Origin: Dyadobacter sp. CY261
GTDB taxonomy: Bacteria; Bacteroidota; Bacteroidia; Cytophagales; Spirosomataceae
DNA: 64,000 bases
Direction of reading: 5' to 3'
Assembly: GCF_021440085.1 (NCBI RefSeq)
Contig: NZ_JAKCPW010000008.1
Location: forward strand, 310,001-374,000
Position numbers and translations under genes: made by a program. The notes beneath the pieces are model-generated. The model worked only from the letters and a program-made list of their open reading frames with translations. It had not been told where the DNA came from and ran no database searches. Positions 41,444-51,588 of the stretch are shown here, one piece after another. Each line of letters starts with the position of its first letter. Position 1 is the stretch's first letter.

Positions 41444-43822
41444 TCATTCACTCCTCAACGATTTCACCGGATCCAGCAATGCTGCTTTCACCGCCTGATA
41501 ACCCACCGTCGCCAATGTGACCAGCACCAGCGTTCCTCCGGCGGCGATAAATATGCCTGCACTCAGATCAATCCGGAATGCGAAATTGTTCAGCCATTGG
41601 TACATCGCCCAGCCCACCAACGGAAAGGCGATCAGTAAGGCAATGAGCAGAAGTTTGATAAAATCCATCGAAAGCATCATTACCACATTGCCCACCGACG
41701 CCCCTACGACTTTTCGGATGCCGATCTCCTTTTGGCGACGTTGCGCCGTGAATGCGGCCAATCCAAAAAGCCCGAGGCAAGAAATCAAGATCGCAAGCCC
41801 CGCGAAGTAGCGTGACAAAACACCCACACGCCGTTCAGAAGCATACAATGCCTTGTAATTCTCATCCAGAAACTGAAAATCGAAAACCAATCCTCTGTGA
41901 TAATCCTGAAACAGCTTGCGCACGCGGGCGATCGTTTGTTCCTCGGAACCGTTCTGAATTTTGACCATTACATTCGGCATAATGGGATACATCTGGAAAA
42001 AGCAGGGCTTGACAGGCTCGTACAGCGATTCAAAATTGAAGTCCTTCACAACGCCTACGATTTGTCGCTCCATTCCCCAGAACTTCACGGTTTTGCCAAC
42101 CGGGTCTTTCAACCCCATACTTTTGATCGCCGACTCATTGAATATGATCTCATTCCGGGCGCTCCCGTTCTGCGAAAAGAACCTGCCTTCCCGCAATGAC
42201 ATGCCCATTGTTTCCATGAAATTGTACCCTACTTCCAGGTTAGAGAACTCGATGTCCGTCCCGGCTGGCTTACCGGGCCATTCGAAACCGGAAATGGCTC
42301 CATGCTGGCCTGTCAGGTTGTGGTAATAGCTCGATGCATTCACCACTCCCGGAATATTCTTGACTTCACCCAGAAATGCTTCCGCCGCTTTTAATTTCAG
42401 CGAATCCATTTCGAGGGGTATTTCAAAATGGATTATATGTTCACGGTTATAGCCCAGATTTTTGTTTTGAATAAACTGGATCTGCCGGTAAACCACGATC
42501 ACAGAAACAATAAATATCACCGACACTGCAAACTGAAATACAACCAGCCCACGCCGCACCAGCAATTCACCGGCGGTATTTCTCAACTTTCCTTTCAAAA
42601 CGGAAACCGGATCGAACCCTGAGAGATACAAAGCCGGATAGCTGCCTGCCAGCAGGCCGGTCACCAGTGTGATGACCAACGCGGCTGATATAAGCGTACC
42701 ATCTGGTGACAGACTGATCTCTTTTCCTGTAATGGCATTGAAATCGGGCAGAAGTAACGCTACTAATCCAACTGCCACAACCAGTGAAACAAATGTGAGC
42801 AAAACCGATTCGCCCAAATGCTGCAAAACCAACGAACTGCGCAATGCACCTACCACCTTTTTGATCCCCACTTCTTTCATCCGACCCGAAGCCTTGGCCG
42901 TCGAGAGGTTCATAAAATTGATACAGGCAATGACCAGAATGAATGCCGCGATCACCGAAAAGAGCCGCACATAAGTGATGCGGCCACCGATTTGCAGGCC
43001 GTTTTCAAACTGTCCACGCAGGTATTTATCCGAGTACCTGATTGCGAATAGTTCAGAATCAATCTCCTTATTTTTAGTTCGAAGCAGTTGTTTGATCTTT
43101 TCATTAAATAGCGCCTCGTCTGCTCCGTTTTTAAGGATTACAAATGTGTGAGGATCGCTGTTCGTCCATTTTTCCATTCCAGGTCTGCGGGCCTTGAACT
43201 GCTCGAAATTGAACAGAATATCAAATTGATTGCTCGCATTGCTGGGATTACCTTTGAAAACACCACCTACACGGTAAAGTCCGCTAAACTGGCCTTCCTC
43301 CCACTTCACGGTTTTGCCCACCACATTTTGGGTTGTCCCGAAAAGTTTGGATGCCAGTTCCTCCGAAAGTGCTAGCGTGTTTTTATCCCCCACTAATGCG
43401 TTTGCGTCGCCCTGGATAAACGGGCAGGTAAAAACATCGAAGTAGTCGCGGCTTACGAACTGCCCTCCCGCCTTCAACTTCGTCTCCCCGGCCGCTATTA
43501 TGCCTTTGTTGGAAAACCATTCGGCCGGTACAACCGTCGTCGCAAACTCGACTTCGGGCATTTCGGCCTTCAATGCATCAGCTAACAAACCGGCAGTATG
43601 TTCGCCTGTTTTGATTCCGTCCTCATTAGGCTGGTTGACCATGATCTGGAACAAGTGCGCGGCTTTTGCATTGTGCTTGTCAACGCGCAACTCATCCCCT
43701 ATCCATAAGTAAATGAGCAATGTACAAGCGAGGCCCGTCGACAGACCGACCAGGTTAAGTAACGTAAACTGCCGATCCTTGATCAGACTCCGCCACGCGA
43801 TTTTGAGGTAGCTTTTTAGCAT
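41444..43822 (-). CDS. Array permease G (duplicated MacB/FtsX type)
   Basis: 792 residues starting MLKSYLKIAWRSLIKDRQFT. TM1 reads GLSTGLACTLLIYLWIGDEL. The first FtsX unit has INFMNLSTAKASGRMKEVGI and the second QRRQKEIGIRKVVGASVGNV, where Gln replaces the Thr found in most paralogs. Between them, TM5 is VVFQFAVSVIFIVSVIVVYR. End: DPVKSLRSE. It does not fall clearly into either main subgroup of the array. No ATPase motif; substrate unknown. Confidence 0.9.
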   Translation of the reverse strand: MLKSYLKIAWRSLIKDRQFTLLNLVGLSTGLACTLLIYLWIGDELRVDKHNAKAAHLFQIMVNQPNEDGIKTGEHTAGLLADALKAEMPEVEFATTVVPAEWFSNKGIIAAGETKLKAGGQFVSRDYFDVFTCPFIQGDANALVGDKNTLALSEELASKLFGTTQNVVGKTVKWEEGQFSGLYRVGGVFKGNPSNASNQFDILFNFEQFKARRPGMEKWTNSDPHTFVILKNGADEALFNEKIKQLLRTKNKEIDSELFAIRYSDKYLRGQFENGLQIGGRITYVRLFSVIAAFILVIACINFMNLSTAKASGRMKEVGIKKVVGALRSSLVLQHLGESVLLTFVSLVVAVGLVALLLPDFNAITGKEISLSPDGTLISAALVITLVTGLLAGSYPALYLSGFDPVSVLKGKLRNTAGELLVRRGLVVFQFAVSVIFIVSVIVVYRQIQFIQNKNLGYNREHIIHFEIPLEMDSLKLKAAEAFLGEVKNIPGVVNASSYYHNLTGQHGAISGFEWPGKPAGTDIEFSNLEVGYNFMETMGMSLREGRFFSQNGSARNEIIFNESAIKSMGLKDPVGKTVKFWGMERQIVGVVKDFNFESLYEPVKPCFFQMYPIMPNVMVKIQNGSEEQTIARVRKLFQDYHRGLVFDFQFLDENYKALYASERRVGVLSRYFAGLAILISCLGLFGLAAFTAQRRQKEIGIRKVVGASVGNVVMMLSMDFIKLLLIALLIAFPLVGWAMYQWLNNFAFRIDLSAGIFIAAGGTLVLVTLATVGYQAVKAALLDPVKSLRSE

Positions 43823-43835
43823 GATTCGTTATTTT

Positions 43836-44027
43836 GACCGCAGACGACTGACCGCCGACCGCCGAATTGTGTTTTATTGACCATGGACGATCGACCATGG
43901 ACCATTGACTATTGCCATTGATTACTCTTCAATTGTCTCATATCAAATTGAAATGGTCCATGGTCTATCGTCTATGGTCTGTCATCTATCGTCGTCATTC
44001 CCGCACTCGGCGGTCAGCCGTCAACCG
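43836..44027. repeat. Heptad spacer 8, clearest nested-stem example
   Basis: Order on the plus strand: minus-oriented GC-core (TGACCGCCGACCGCCGA), minus-oriented AT-core (GACCATGGACGATCGACC), a unique AT-rich centre of about 45 bases, plus-oriented AT-core (GGTCCATGGTCTATCGTC) and plus-oriented GC-core (TCGGCGGTCAGCCGTC). The AT-core arms pair with each other inside, and the GC-core arms pair outside. All units keep the GTCNNNS heptad. Confidence 0.8.
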
Positions 44028-46409
44028 TCACTCACTCCGCAACGATTTCACCGGATCCGTCAACGCCGCCTTAATACTTTGAAAACCAACCGTCAGTAGC
44101 GCAATCCCTGCCGCCAGAAAAGCGGCCCAGGCGAATATGCTCCAATGGATATCAATGCGGTAGGCAAAATCCTGTAACCATTTATTCATCAAATACCAGG
44201 CAACCGGACTGGCGATCACGATCGCTACAAATACCAGTTTCAGAAAATCCATCGACAACATTGCGGTAATCCCAGCCACCGACGCACCAAGCACTTTCCG
44301 GACACCTATTTCCTTTGTCCGTTGCTCTATCGCGAAAATGGCAAGCCCGAAAAGCCCCAGGCACGACAGGCACACCGATAGCAATGCAAACGTCGTGGTA
44401 AGGCGCGTAGCCAGCTCCTCACGCTGGTAGAACTTTGCGATCTCCTCGTCGTAAAAACTGTATTCGAAAACATTCTCGGGAAACTGCTTCTGCCACACAG
44501 CCGCAATCCGGCCGATTGTCGAGGCATTCATCCGGCTTAACTTTACACCTGCCGAACGATAGCGTTTCTGGTCTGCAAATACGATAATTGGTTCAATGCT
44601 GGTATACAAATCTCCATTATTGAAGTCGGACAGTACCCCTACGATCGTCCCTGTTTTGCCGGCATCGCCCACCTGCAGTTCTTTATCCAATGCCTCCTCC
44701 GGCGATTTCAATCCCAATGCTTTCACCAGTTTTTGGTTGATTAGCAGCTCATTCAGCGTGTCCGAATGCGCAGGAATACGTCCGGCTACGAGCTTCAATC
44801 CATATGTTTTGACAAAATGGTCGTCCGCGGCTCTCGACCGTGCCACAAATTTTTCCCACTCGCGGTTCTCGAACTTGATCGTTCCGCCACCGCTGATCTG
44901 CACGGATGGCGCACTACGGAAAAACGAGAGATCTGCCACTTCCGGCAATGCCGACAGTTCATTACGCAACGCCGCGAGCTTGCTGGTTTCGGTCTCTGGC
45001 AGTCCTATGTGCAGGATCAAATCCTTATCGATTCCAAGATCCTTGTTTTTCAGGTATTCGGATTGCAGGATGATCAGTGTCGAAACCGCAATCAGGACGA
45101 ATGAAATGCTGAATTGTGTCACCACCAACCCCTTTCGAACAGAAAAAAAGCTTCTGTTATTTTCCTTTAACAATCCTTTGATGGCTTTCACCGGATTGAA
45201 ATTCGAGACAACAAATGCCGGATAAACGCCCGCCGTGACTATCACGAATACCAAAAGCGCTGCCCAAAAAGCCGGTAGAAGCGGATCCGTAAGTGGATTT
45301 ATTGAGATATTCAAGCTAAGCCATTGGCCTAGCATCGGTGCAAAAAGCGAGGCGATAAGTATCGAAATCGCACCTGCCAGGATTGTCAGCAATGCAGTCT
45401 CCTGCATAAAAAGCCAGAAAACCTGCGCTTGCGAAATACCTAGCGCCTTCCTGACACCCACCTCCTTGCTACGTTTGAAGGCCTGTGCCGTCGAAAGGTT
45501 GATAAAATTGAAGCATGCGATCAATACCAGTAAGATTCCGACCGTAGCCAGGACGAGGATTGTAGTGCATTTGATCTTTCCGCCATATGCTATATTGAAA
45601 TGCACATCCGACAGATCCTGCAAATGGTAATGGAACACCTTGCCATCGGGTCCATAATATTTGTTGGCAAATGCAGGCATTTGCCGCTCAAATGCCGCTT
45701 TGTCGTTGGGTGAACGGAGCGTGACAAAAGTCTCCCGGCCGCTATCGATCCAGCCCCAGTCTTCATAGCCATATTCGGGAACGATCCTTTTCAAAGTAGG
45801 CAACGAAACGAAAATATCCTGCCTGAAATCCGTTTGCTCCGGATAATCGGCCACAATGCCCGCGATCACGAGGTTTTCACGGTTGTTAGCGATAATCACT
45901 TTCCCCATTGCATTGTCATTTCCAAAATATTTTCGGGCATACCGCTCTGTTACCACGGCCTGATTAGGCGATGTAAGAGCGGACGCATTCCCTCTAATCC
46001 ACTTGTAATCAAATATTTTGAAATAGTCAGGATTCGTAAAAACGAGATGGTCCTTTTCGAGGAATTTCCGGGATGTCCCGCCATGATCCACACGGATCGT
46101 CAATTCCTTATGTGCTATATAAGCAGCATTTCCGATGGTACTGAATTCCTTTTTCAGCGTTTCGTGCAAAACAAAGGCCGAACCCCGCTCCTGCTCCACG
46201 GATCCGTCTTCCAGGTGCAAGTCCACAACCACGCGGTAAGTACGGTCCGCCTTGGCGTGGTACCGATCTATGCTGAGATGGTATTTCACCAACTGAAATA
46301 TCAAAATAGCACCAGCCATGCCAATCGCCAGTCCAATCAGATTGATCCCTGCATACACTTTATGTTTGGCGAGGCTTCGGACCGTGAATTTTAAGTAACT
46401 ACTGATCAT
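44028..46409 (-). CDS. Array permease H (duplicated MacB/FtsX type)
   Basis: 793 residues starting MISSYLKFTVRSLAKHKVYA. TM1 reads GLAIGMAGAILIFQLVKYHL; the first domain opens LSIDRYHAKADRTYRVVVDL. The first FtsX unit is FNFINLSTAQAFKRSKEVGV, with Gln-Ala in place of Arg-Ser, a feature shared with permease Q. The second is EQRTKEIGVRKVLGASVAGI. End: DPVKSLRSE. It is the most upstream permease of the array with a heptad spacer on its 3' side. No ATPase motif. Confidence 0.9.
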   Translation of the reverse strand: MISSYLKFTVRSLAKHKVYAGINLIGLAIGMAGAILIFQLVKYHLSIDRYHAKADRTYRVVVDLHLEDGSVEQERGSAFVLHETLKKEFSTIGNAAYIAHKELTIRVDHGGTSRKFLEKDHLVFTNPDYFKIFDYKWIRGNASALTSPNQAVVTERYARKYFGNDNAMGKVIIANNRENLVIAGIVADYPEQTDFRQDIFVSLPTLKRIVPEYGYEDWGWIDSGRETFVTLRSPNDKAAFERQMPAFANKYYGPDGKVFHYHLQDLSDVHFNIAYGGKIKCTTILVLATVGILLVLIACFNFINLSTAQAFKRSKEVGVRKALGISQAQVFWLFMQETALLTILAGAISILIASLFAPMLGQWLSLNISINPLTDPLLPAFWAALLVFVIVTAGVYPAFVVSNFNPVKAIKGLLKENNRSFFSVRKGLVVTQFSISFVLIAVSTLIILQSEYLKNKDLGIDKDLILHIGLPETETSKLAALRNELSALPEVADLSFFRSAPSVQISGGGTIKFENREWEKFVARSRAADDHFVKTYGLKLVAGRIPAHSDTLNELLINQKLVKALGLKSPEEALDKELQVGDAGKTGTIVGVLSDFNNGDLYTSIEPIIVFADQKRYRSAGVKLSRMNASTIGRIAAVWQKQFPENVFEYSFYDEEIAKFYQREELATRLTTTFALLSVCLSCLGLFGLAIFAIEQRTKEIGVRKVLGASVAGITAMLSMDFLKLVFVAIVIASPVAWYLMNKWLQDFAYRIDIHWSIFAWAAFLAAGIALLTVGFQSIKAALTDPVKSLRSE

Positions 46410-46445
46410 AATTTTTTGCGCATTAATTGGGGAAAGGGAGGACAG

Positions 46446-46481
46446 ACGCCATTCCCTTCTTTCCTTTCCTTCCTTCCTCCA
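46446..46481. other. Pyrimidine-rich spacer between permeases I and H
   Basis: The 72-base gap has no heptads. It is pyrimidine-rich on the plus strand (CCCTTCTTTCCTTTCCTTCC), so the transcript would be purine-rich, which may help ribosomes load at the H start codon nearby. Confidence 0.4.
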
Positions 46482-48911
46482 TCATTCCATTTTCAAACTC
46501 TTAACAGGATCTGCCCATGCCGCTTTGATAGCCTGATAACTGACCGTCGCGAGCGTAAGCGCCAGCGCACCGGCACCCGCCAGGAGGAAGATCCACCAAC
46601 TGATATCGGTGCGGTACTGATAATTTTGGAGCCATTCATGCATAGAATACCACGCCAATGGCACCGCCACCAGACTCGCGACCATCACCAGCAATACAAA
46701 GTCCTTCGAGAGCATCCGCCACAAATTGGCTACCGATGCGCCAAGAACTTTCCGGATGCCTATTTCCTTGGTACGCTGCTCGGCGGTAAAAGAGGCTAGT
46801 CCAAACAACCCCAGGCAACTGATCAGGATTGCCAGCGCCGCAAAGAAGCGGGCCAACTGCCCTATCCGCTCCTCAGCCCTGAACTTCGCATCATACTCCT
46901 GGTCTGCAAACTGGTATTCAAACGGCGCGACGGGGACAAGTTTCTTAATCACACTTTCAATTGCCGGTAACGCCCGGGCCGAGCTTACATTTGGTTTTAG
47001 CTTGATATTGATCCAGTTGGGAGAGCCAAAGAGAAAGAAAACGGTCGGTTTTACGGGCTTAAACGGTGATTCCATGACCATGTCCTTCACTACGCCCAGG
47101 ACGGTGAAACGCTTCCGGATGTTATCGGTCATCCACTGACTTTTCCACGAAATGACCGCCCCCAGCGGGTCGGGTATGCCCAGTAAACGCGCCGCGGATT
47201 CATTGATGACAAATCCCGAGGAATCAGAAGCAAATTCTCTGGAGAAATTCCGTCCGCTTACAAACTGCCAGCCAACCGTTTTGGCGTATTCCTGGGAAAC
47301 CGTCAATGTTGCAAACTTCTCGGTGAAACCTTCCGGCATTCCTTTCCAACTGAAACCGTCGTTGGCAGACCAAACACCGGTTACAGGACTTTGCGAGTCG
47401 GCAACTTCTTCGACCATTCCGGTATTTTTCAGTTCGGTGCGGAACAGGTCTGTTTTTCCATAAAAGTCTTCGGATTTCATCGGTATCATCAGCAAGCCAT
47501 CACGCGAATAGCCGACGGGCCGGTCTTTAGCAAACTGGATTTGGCGGTAAACGATCGTGGTACAGATAATCAGGGTAAGCGAGATGGTGAATTGAAGCAC
47601 GACCAGCACCTGTCGTGGTGTGTATGCAAACCGGCCGAAATGGGTACGCAGTGATGAGTTCGACCCTTTCAGAACTTTCACCGGCTGAAAGGATGTAAGG
47701 TAAATGGCTGGATAGCTTCCTGCAAGCAGGGAAGTGACCAGCACAAAAATCACATTGCTAAGCCAGAACAGTGCATTATCCCAGGGAATCATGATCTGTT
47801 TTGCGGCCAGGTTATTGAACCACGATAACGAGCATACGACGCCTGCCAGTGCCAATGCAAAGGAAATGAGTACAATCAAAAACGACTCTGTGAAAAACTG
47901 GCCGATGAGCTGCCTTCGCAACGAACCGACCGCCTTGCGAACACCCACTTCCCTCGCCCGCTTCTCCGAGCGCGCCGTACTGAGGTTTACGAAGTTGATA
48001 CAGGCCAGGAGCAGCACAAAAAAGCCAATCAGACCCACCATCCAAACATATTTTACCGGCCCCTCGCCTGCTGCGCCATTTTTGAAGTTGGAATACAAAT
48101 GCCAGTTTTTCATGGGATGCACCCACATTTCAGGTCGGGTTGCTACTTCATCCTTCATATCGTCCATTTTCCGGATCGCATTCAGCTCGGAGAGGCGGAT
48201 ACCTTTGCTAACCGTTTCAAAACTGGCATTATCAGCAAGCTCCCCAAATATCCAGATCGCGTGGTTGTCCCATTTCTTACCCTTCATGTATGGGTTTTTA
48301 TCCAAAAAGTAATCCCACGAACCCATGAACTGTACCTCGCTAAACCTGGTATTTTTGGGCAAATCTTCAAAAACACCGGTCACTTTCATATCCATCGTTG
48401 TCCCGACCTTGATGATTTTGTTAAGCGGATCGCTTTGGCCGAATAGCGCCTGAGCGGTTGATTGCGAGAGAATAATGCCCTGTTGGTCTTCCAGTGCCGA
48501 CCAGGAGCCTTTTATCATATTCAGGTTAAACATTTCCGGCGCTCCTCCTTCGATAAACTGCCCTTTGCGCGACAATTTTGTTTCACCTACCGTCAGAATT
48601 TGTTCATCCGCCTGACTCGATGTTACGATACGCTTGAAATAGCCTGCATAGTTTGTTTTCAGCTCTTCGATATAGGGTACTGGTAAAGAGAAAGAGGTGT
48701 TCTTTTCGCCGTGGACCACCTGGTTTTGAAGGATTTGTCCGATCCGGTCGTAATTTTTAAAATAACGGTTAAAAGACAGTTCGTCATAAATCCACAGGCC
48801 GATCAGCATCGCCACGCCCATCCCGATGGCCAGTCCGCCAATGTTGATCGCTGAATATCCTTTGTTTTTCCAAAGGTTCCGAAATGTGATTTTCAAGTAA
48901 TTTTTTAGCAT
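46482..48911 (-). CDS. Array permease I (duplicated MacB/FtsX type, GLWV subgroup)
   Basis: 809 residues starting MLKNYLKITFRNLWKNKGYS. Subgroup marks: LIGLWIYDELSFNRYFKNYD, MKNWHLYSNFKNGAAGE, FVNLSTARSEKRAREVGVRK, RNFSREFASDSS, VKDMVMESPF and GASVANLWRMLSKDFVLLV. End: DPVKSLKME, the most divergent tail of the complete members. The gaps to its neighbours are only 70-75 bases and free of heptads, so H, I and J probably share a transcript. No ATPase motif. Confidence 0.9.
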   Translation of the reverse strand: MLKNYLKITFRNLWKNKGYSAINIGGLAIGMGVAMLIGLWIYDELSFNRYFKNYDRIGQILQNQVVHGEKNTSFSLPVPYIEELKTNYAGYFKRIVTSSQADEQILTVGETKLSRKGQFIEGGAPEMFNLNMIKGSWSALEDQQGIILSQSTAQALFGQSDPLNKIIKVGTTMDMKVTGVFEDLPKNTRFSEVQFMGSWDYFLDKNPYMKGKKWDNHAIWIFGELADNASFETVSKGIRLSELNAIRKMDDMKDEVATRPEMWVHPMKNWHLYSNFKNGAAGEGPVKYVWMVGLIGFFVLLLACINFVNLSTARSEKRAREVGVRKAVGSLRRQLIGQFFTESFLIVLISFALALAGVVCSLSWFNNLAAKQIMIPWDNALFWLSNVIFVLVTSLLAGSYPAIYLTSFQPVKVLKGSNSSLRTHFGRFAYTPRQVLVVLQFTISLTLIICTTIVYRQIQFAKDRPVGYSRDGLLMIPMKSEDFYGKTDLFRTELKNTGMVEEVADSQSPVTGVWSANDGFSWKGMPEGFTEKFATLTVSQEYAKTVGWQFVSGRNFSREFASDSSGFVINESAARLLGIPDPLGAVISWKSQWMTDNIRKRFTVLGVVKDMVMESPFKPVKPTVFFLFGSPNWINIKLKPNVSSARALPAIESVIKKLVPVAPFEYQFADQEYDAKFRAEERIGQLARFFAALAILISCLGLFGLASFTAEQRTKEIGIRKVLGASVANLWRMLSKDFVLLVMVASLVAVPLAWYSMHEWLQNYQYRTDISWWIFLLAGAGALALTLATVSYQAIKAAWADPVKSLKME

Positions 48912-48986
48912 GACTGACCGTTTTTTAGCAATTTTGAACGCACTATACTATACGATATATAAAGCTTTATATTTCCACCTGATTAT

Positions 48987-51404
48987 TTACTCACTGCGCA
49001 AGCTTTTTACCGGATTTACCAGCGCCGCCTTAATGCTTTGGAAACTGACCGTCAGCAATGCAATGCCCACCGCCATCGCTCCTGCCAGGACGAATACCCA
49101 CCATTCTATATTGACTTTATAAGCAAAATCCGACAGCCACTGATCCATCCCGTACCAAGCGAGCGGCGAGGCGATCAGAATGGCGATCGCTACCAGTTTT
49201 ACAAAATCTTTTGAAAGCAGTGAAACAATGCTGAGCACCGATGCCCCGAGCACTTTGCGAACGCCTATTTCCTTTGTACGCCGAATGGTGGTAAATGCCG
49301 CCAGCCCAAAAAGTCCCAGACAGGCAATTACCACGGCAAGGCTGGCAAAAATCCCGAACAATTTACCGATCCGCATTTCAGATTCATACATTTTGTTAAA
49401 ACGTTCGTCAAGGAAGGAGTAGGTAAAGGGGTTGTCCGAGTTAGCCTTCCAGGTCTTTTCCAGCACTTTGAGCAAGCCGGGGATATCATTTGTTTTGATG
49501 CGGACGGCAATCTGAAACAAGTCTCCTCCATAAAACATGACCAACGGGGCTATACGCTCGTGCATTGAACGGAAATGAAAGTTTTTGGTTACGCCCACCA
49601 CGGTATAAAATCTCTTGGATTCCGGGCTTCCATTACCGACGGTCTGTACACGCTTCCCGATCGGGTTTTTCCAGCCAAATTGCTTCGCTGCCGCCTCATT
49701 AATGAGCACGGAACCGCTATCGGCGCCAAAGTTTTTGGAAAAATTCCGGCCGGCCGTGAGACCGATGCCCAGCGTACTGAGATAATCCTCATCGACCTGG
49801 TAGGTCGTAAACCTGTACGGGGTGATTTTGTTATCTGCGTTTTCGGGCAAAAAGCCATCCGTACTTGCGTTGGAAACGCCCGCGGGCATATAACCGGCGA
49901 GCGTGACGCTGCTTACTGCTGAAAGGGCAATCAACTGGTCCTTAAAGGCCTTTGCCTTGTCGCCTAGTAAATGGGTATCGTGCAGGATCAGCACCTGGTC
50001 TTTATCAAAACCTACTTTTTTGTTTTGAATGAAATGCAGCTGCTGGTACACGACCATCGTACCGATAATCATTCCAATAGACACTACGAATTGAATCGTT
50101 ACCAGCGTATTCCTCAACCAACCGCTTTTTATCCCCGCCTGAATGCTGCCTTTCAAAACAGCAACCGGCTTGAATGCAGAGAGGAAGAATGCCGGATAGC
50201 TTCCAGCCAGCAAGCCCACCATAAGGCAGCCCGCGAATGCATATGCGACCATACGGGCACTTAGAATGGATTTAAGACCGAACTGCTTACCTGCCAGGTC
50301 GTTGAAGCCAGGTAAGAGTAATACGACGAGCCCAAAAGCTACAACAAGCGCAAGAATCGTCAACAGAATTGACTCAATGAGAAACTGGGCCATCAGTTGC
50401 TGACGGACCGAACCCATTACCTTCCGGACACCTACCTCCTTCGCTCGCCCAGCGGACCCGGCAGTGGAGAGGTTCATGAAGTTGATACACGCGATTAGCA
50501 GAATGAATGCGGCAATAGCCGTAAAAATATAAATGTATTTGACGTTACCGTTGGCTTCCAGCTCATTTTCGAGATTGGATTGCAGGTGGATGTCGGTCAG
50601 GGGCTGAAACCGGAACCCGAAGCTGTCTCCTTTACGCAGATACTCGTCATAAGTCATCCCCAGGAACTCCTGTATTTCCGGGCCAATGTATTTTTTGACC
50701 AGTTGCGGGATCTGCATCGTAAGCTTTTCAACCGGATATCCTTTGCGCAACAGCACGTACGTGTGTGCACCGCTGGAAAGCCATTTTTTACCCACTTCGG
50801 TAGACTTTATAGAACCGAAAAAGTCAAAGTGGAAGTGCGAGTTGGAAGGTACGTCCTGGCAAACCCCTGTTACGCGGAATAATCCCTGATCACCCATTGT
50901 CAGGCTTTTACCAATCGGGTCCTCCCTGCCGAAGTATTTCAATGCGGTGGATTCGGTGATCACGATCGTCTTAGGCTCCGTGAGCATTGTTTTTGAATTC
51001 CCTTTCAGTAGCGGGATCGAAAAGAAATCGAAAAAATTGGAGTCGACGAAAACGACCCGGTCCTCGGTGAACCGCTTTTCGCCATTTTTGACCAGGTAGG
51101 TTCCGTTACCATCCAGCCTCGTGTACGCCTCCATGCCCGGGTAGTCTCGCATGAGCGCTGGCCCGACCGGCGCGGAAGCACCTGCAATGCCGATCTCATT
51201 GCCACCGATCCGGCCATGCATGGTAACCCTGAAAATACGGTCGGCATTGACATTGTAACGGTCGTAACTAAGCTCATGCTGCACAAACAGCAGGATGAGC
51301 ATACAAGTGGCCAATCCGATTGCCAAGCCGAAAATGTTAATGGAAGCAAAAACCTTTTTGTTCCAAAGGCTTCGAAAAGCAATTTTCAGATAACTGGATA
51401 TCAT
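48987..51404 (-). CDS. Array permease J (duplicated MacB/FtsX type)
   Basis: 805 residues starting MISSYLKIAFRSLWNKKVFA. TM1 reads GLAIGLATCMLILLFVQHEL. The first FtsX unit is INFMNLSTAGSAGRAKEVGV and the second IRRTKEIGVRKVLGASVLSI. End: NPVKSLRSE. A palindrome of the TGTYCG-N4-CGRACA type lies 128 bases upstream, in a 184-base gap without heptads, so J is likely the first gene of a transcript that runs through I and beyond. No ATPase motif; substrate unknown. Confidence 0.9.
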   Translation of the reverse strand: MISSYLKIAFRSLWNKKVFASINIFGLAIGLATCMLILLFVQHELSYDRYNVNADRIFRVTMHGRIGGNEIGIAGASAPVGPALMRDYPGMEAYTRLDGNGTYLVKNGEKRFTEDRVVFVDSNFFDFFSIPLLKGNSKTMLTEPKTIVITESTALKYFGREDPIGKSLTMGDQGLFRVTGVCQDVPSNSHFHFDFFGSIKSTEVGKKWLSSGAHTYVLLRKGYPVEKLTMQIPQLVKKYIGPEIQEFLGMTYDEYLRKGDSFGFRFQPLTDIHLQSNLENELEANGNVKYIYIFTAIAAFILLIACINFMNLSTAGSAGRAKEVGVRKVMGSVRQQLMAQFLIESILLTILALVVAFGLVVLLLPGFNDLAGKQFGLKSILSARMVAYAFAGCLMVGLLAGSYPAFFLSAFKPVAVLKGSIQAGIKSGWLRNTLVTIQFVVSIGMIIGTMVVYQQLHFIQNKKVGFDKDQVLILHDTHLLGDKAKAFKDQLIALSAVSSVTLAGYMPAGVSNASTDGFLPENADNKITPYRFTTYQVDEDYLSTLGIGLTAGRNFSKNFGADSGSVLINEAAAKQFGWKNPIGKRVQTVGNGSPESKRFYTVVGVTKNFHFRSMHERIAPLVMFYGGDLFQIAVRIKTNDIPGLLKVLEKTWKANSDNPFTYSFLDERFNKMYESEMRIGKLFGIFASLAVVIACLGLFGLAAFTTIRRTKEIGVRKVLGASVLSIVSLLSKDFVKLVAIAILIASPLAWYGMDQWLSDFAYKVNIEWWVFVLAGAMAVGIALLTVSFQSIKAALVNPVKSLRSE

Positions 51405-51531
51405 AACTGCGCCGGTTACGAGGGTTAGCGGATGGATTTCACGTTTCGAGCGTCAAATTGTGAACCAGCCAACAGCAATATCACAATTACCTGAAAATCA
51501 ATTTTTTATGTTTTTATAAAACAAATCAACG

Positions 51532-51549
51532 GTGTTCGGTATCGGACAC
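51532..51549. promoter_or_regulatory. Palindrome upstream of permease J
   Basis: GTGTTCGGTATCGGACAC is close to symmetric. Its core TGTTCG-GTAT-CGGACA occupies 51533-51548, about 128 bases before the ATG of permease J, and matches the site class found at 31725, 54079 and 16911. Confidence 0.6.
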
Positions 51550-51588
51550 GCTTCGTTCGTTTTGGAACGGCAGCAGACACAAGCGCCG

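Noticed and set aside
26387..44027. Spacers as CRISPR arrays
   Set aside because: The unit is 7 bases, has no unique spacers of regular length and no cas genes are present.
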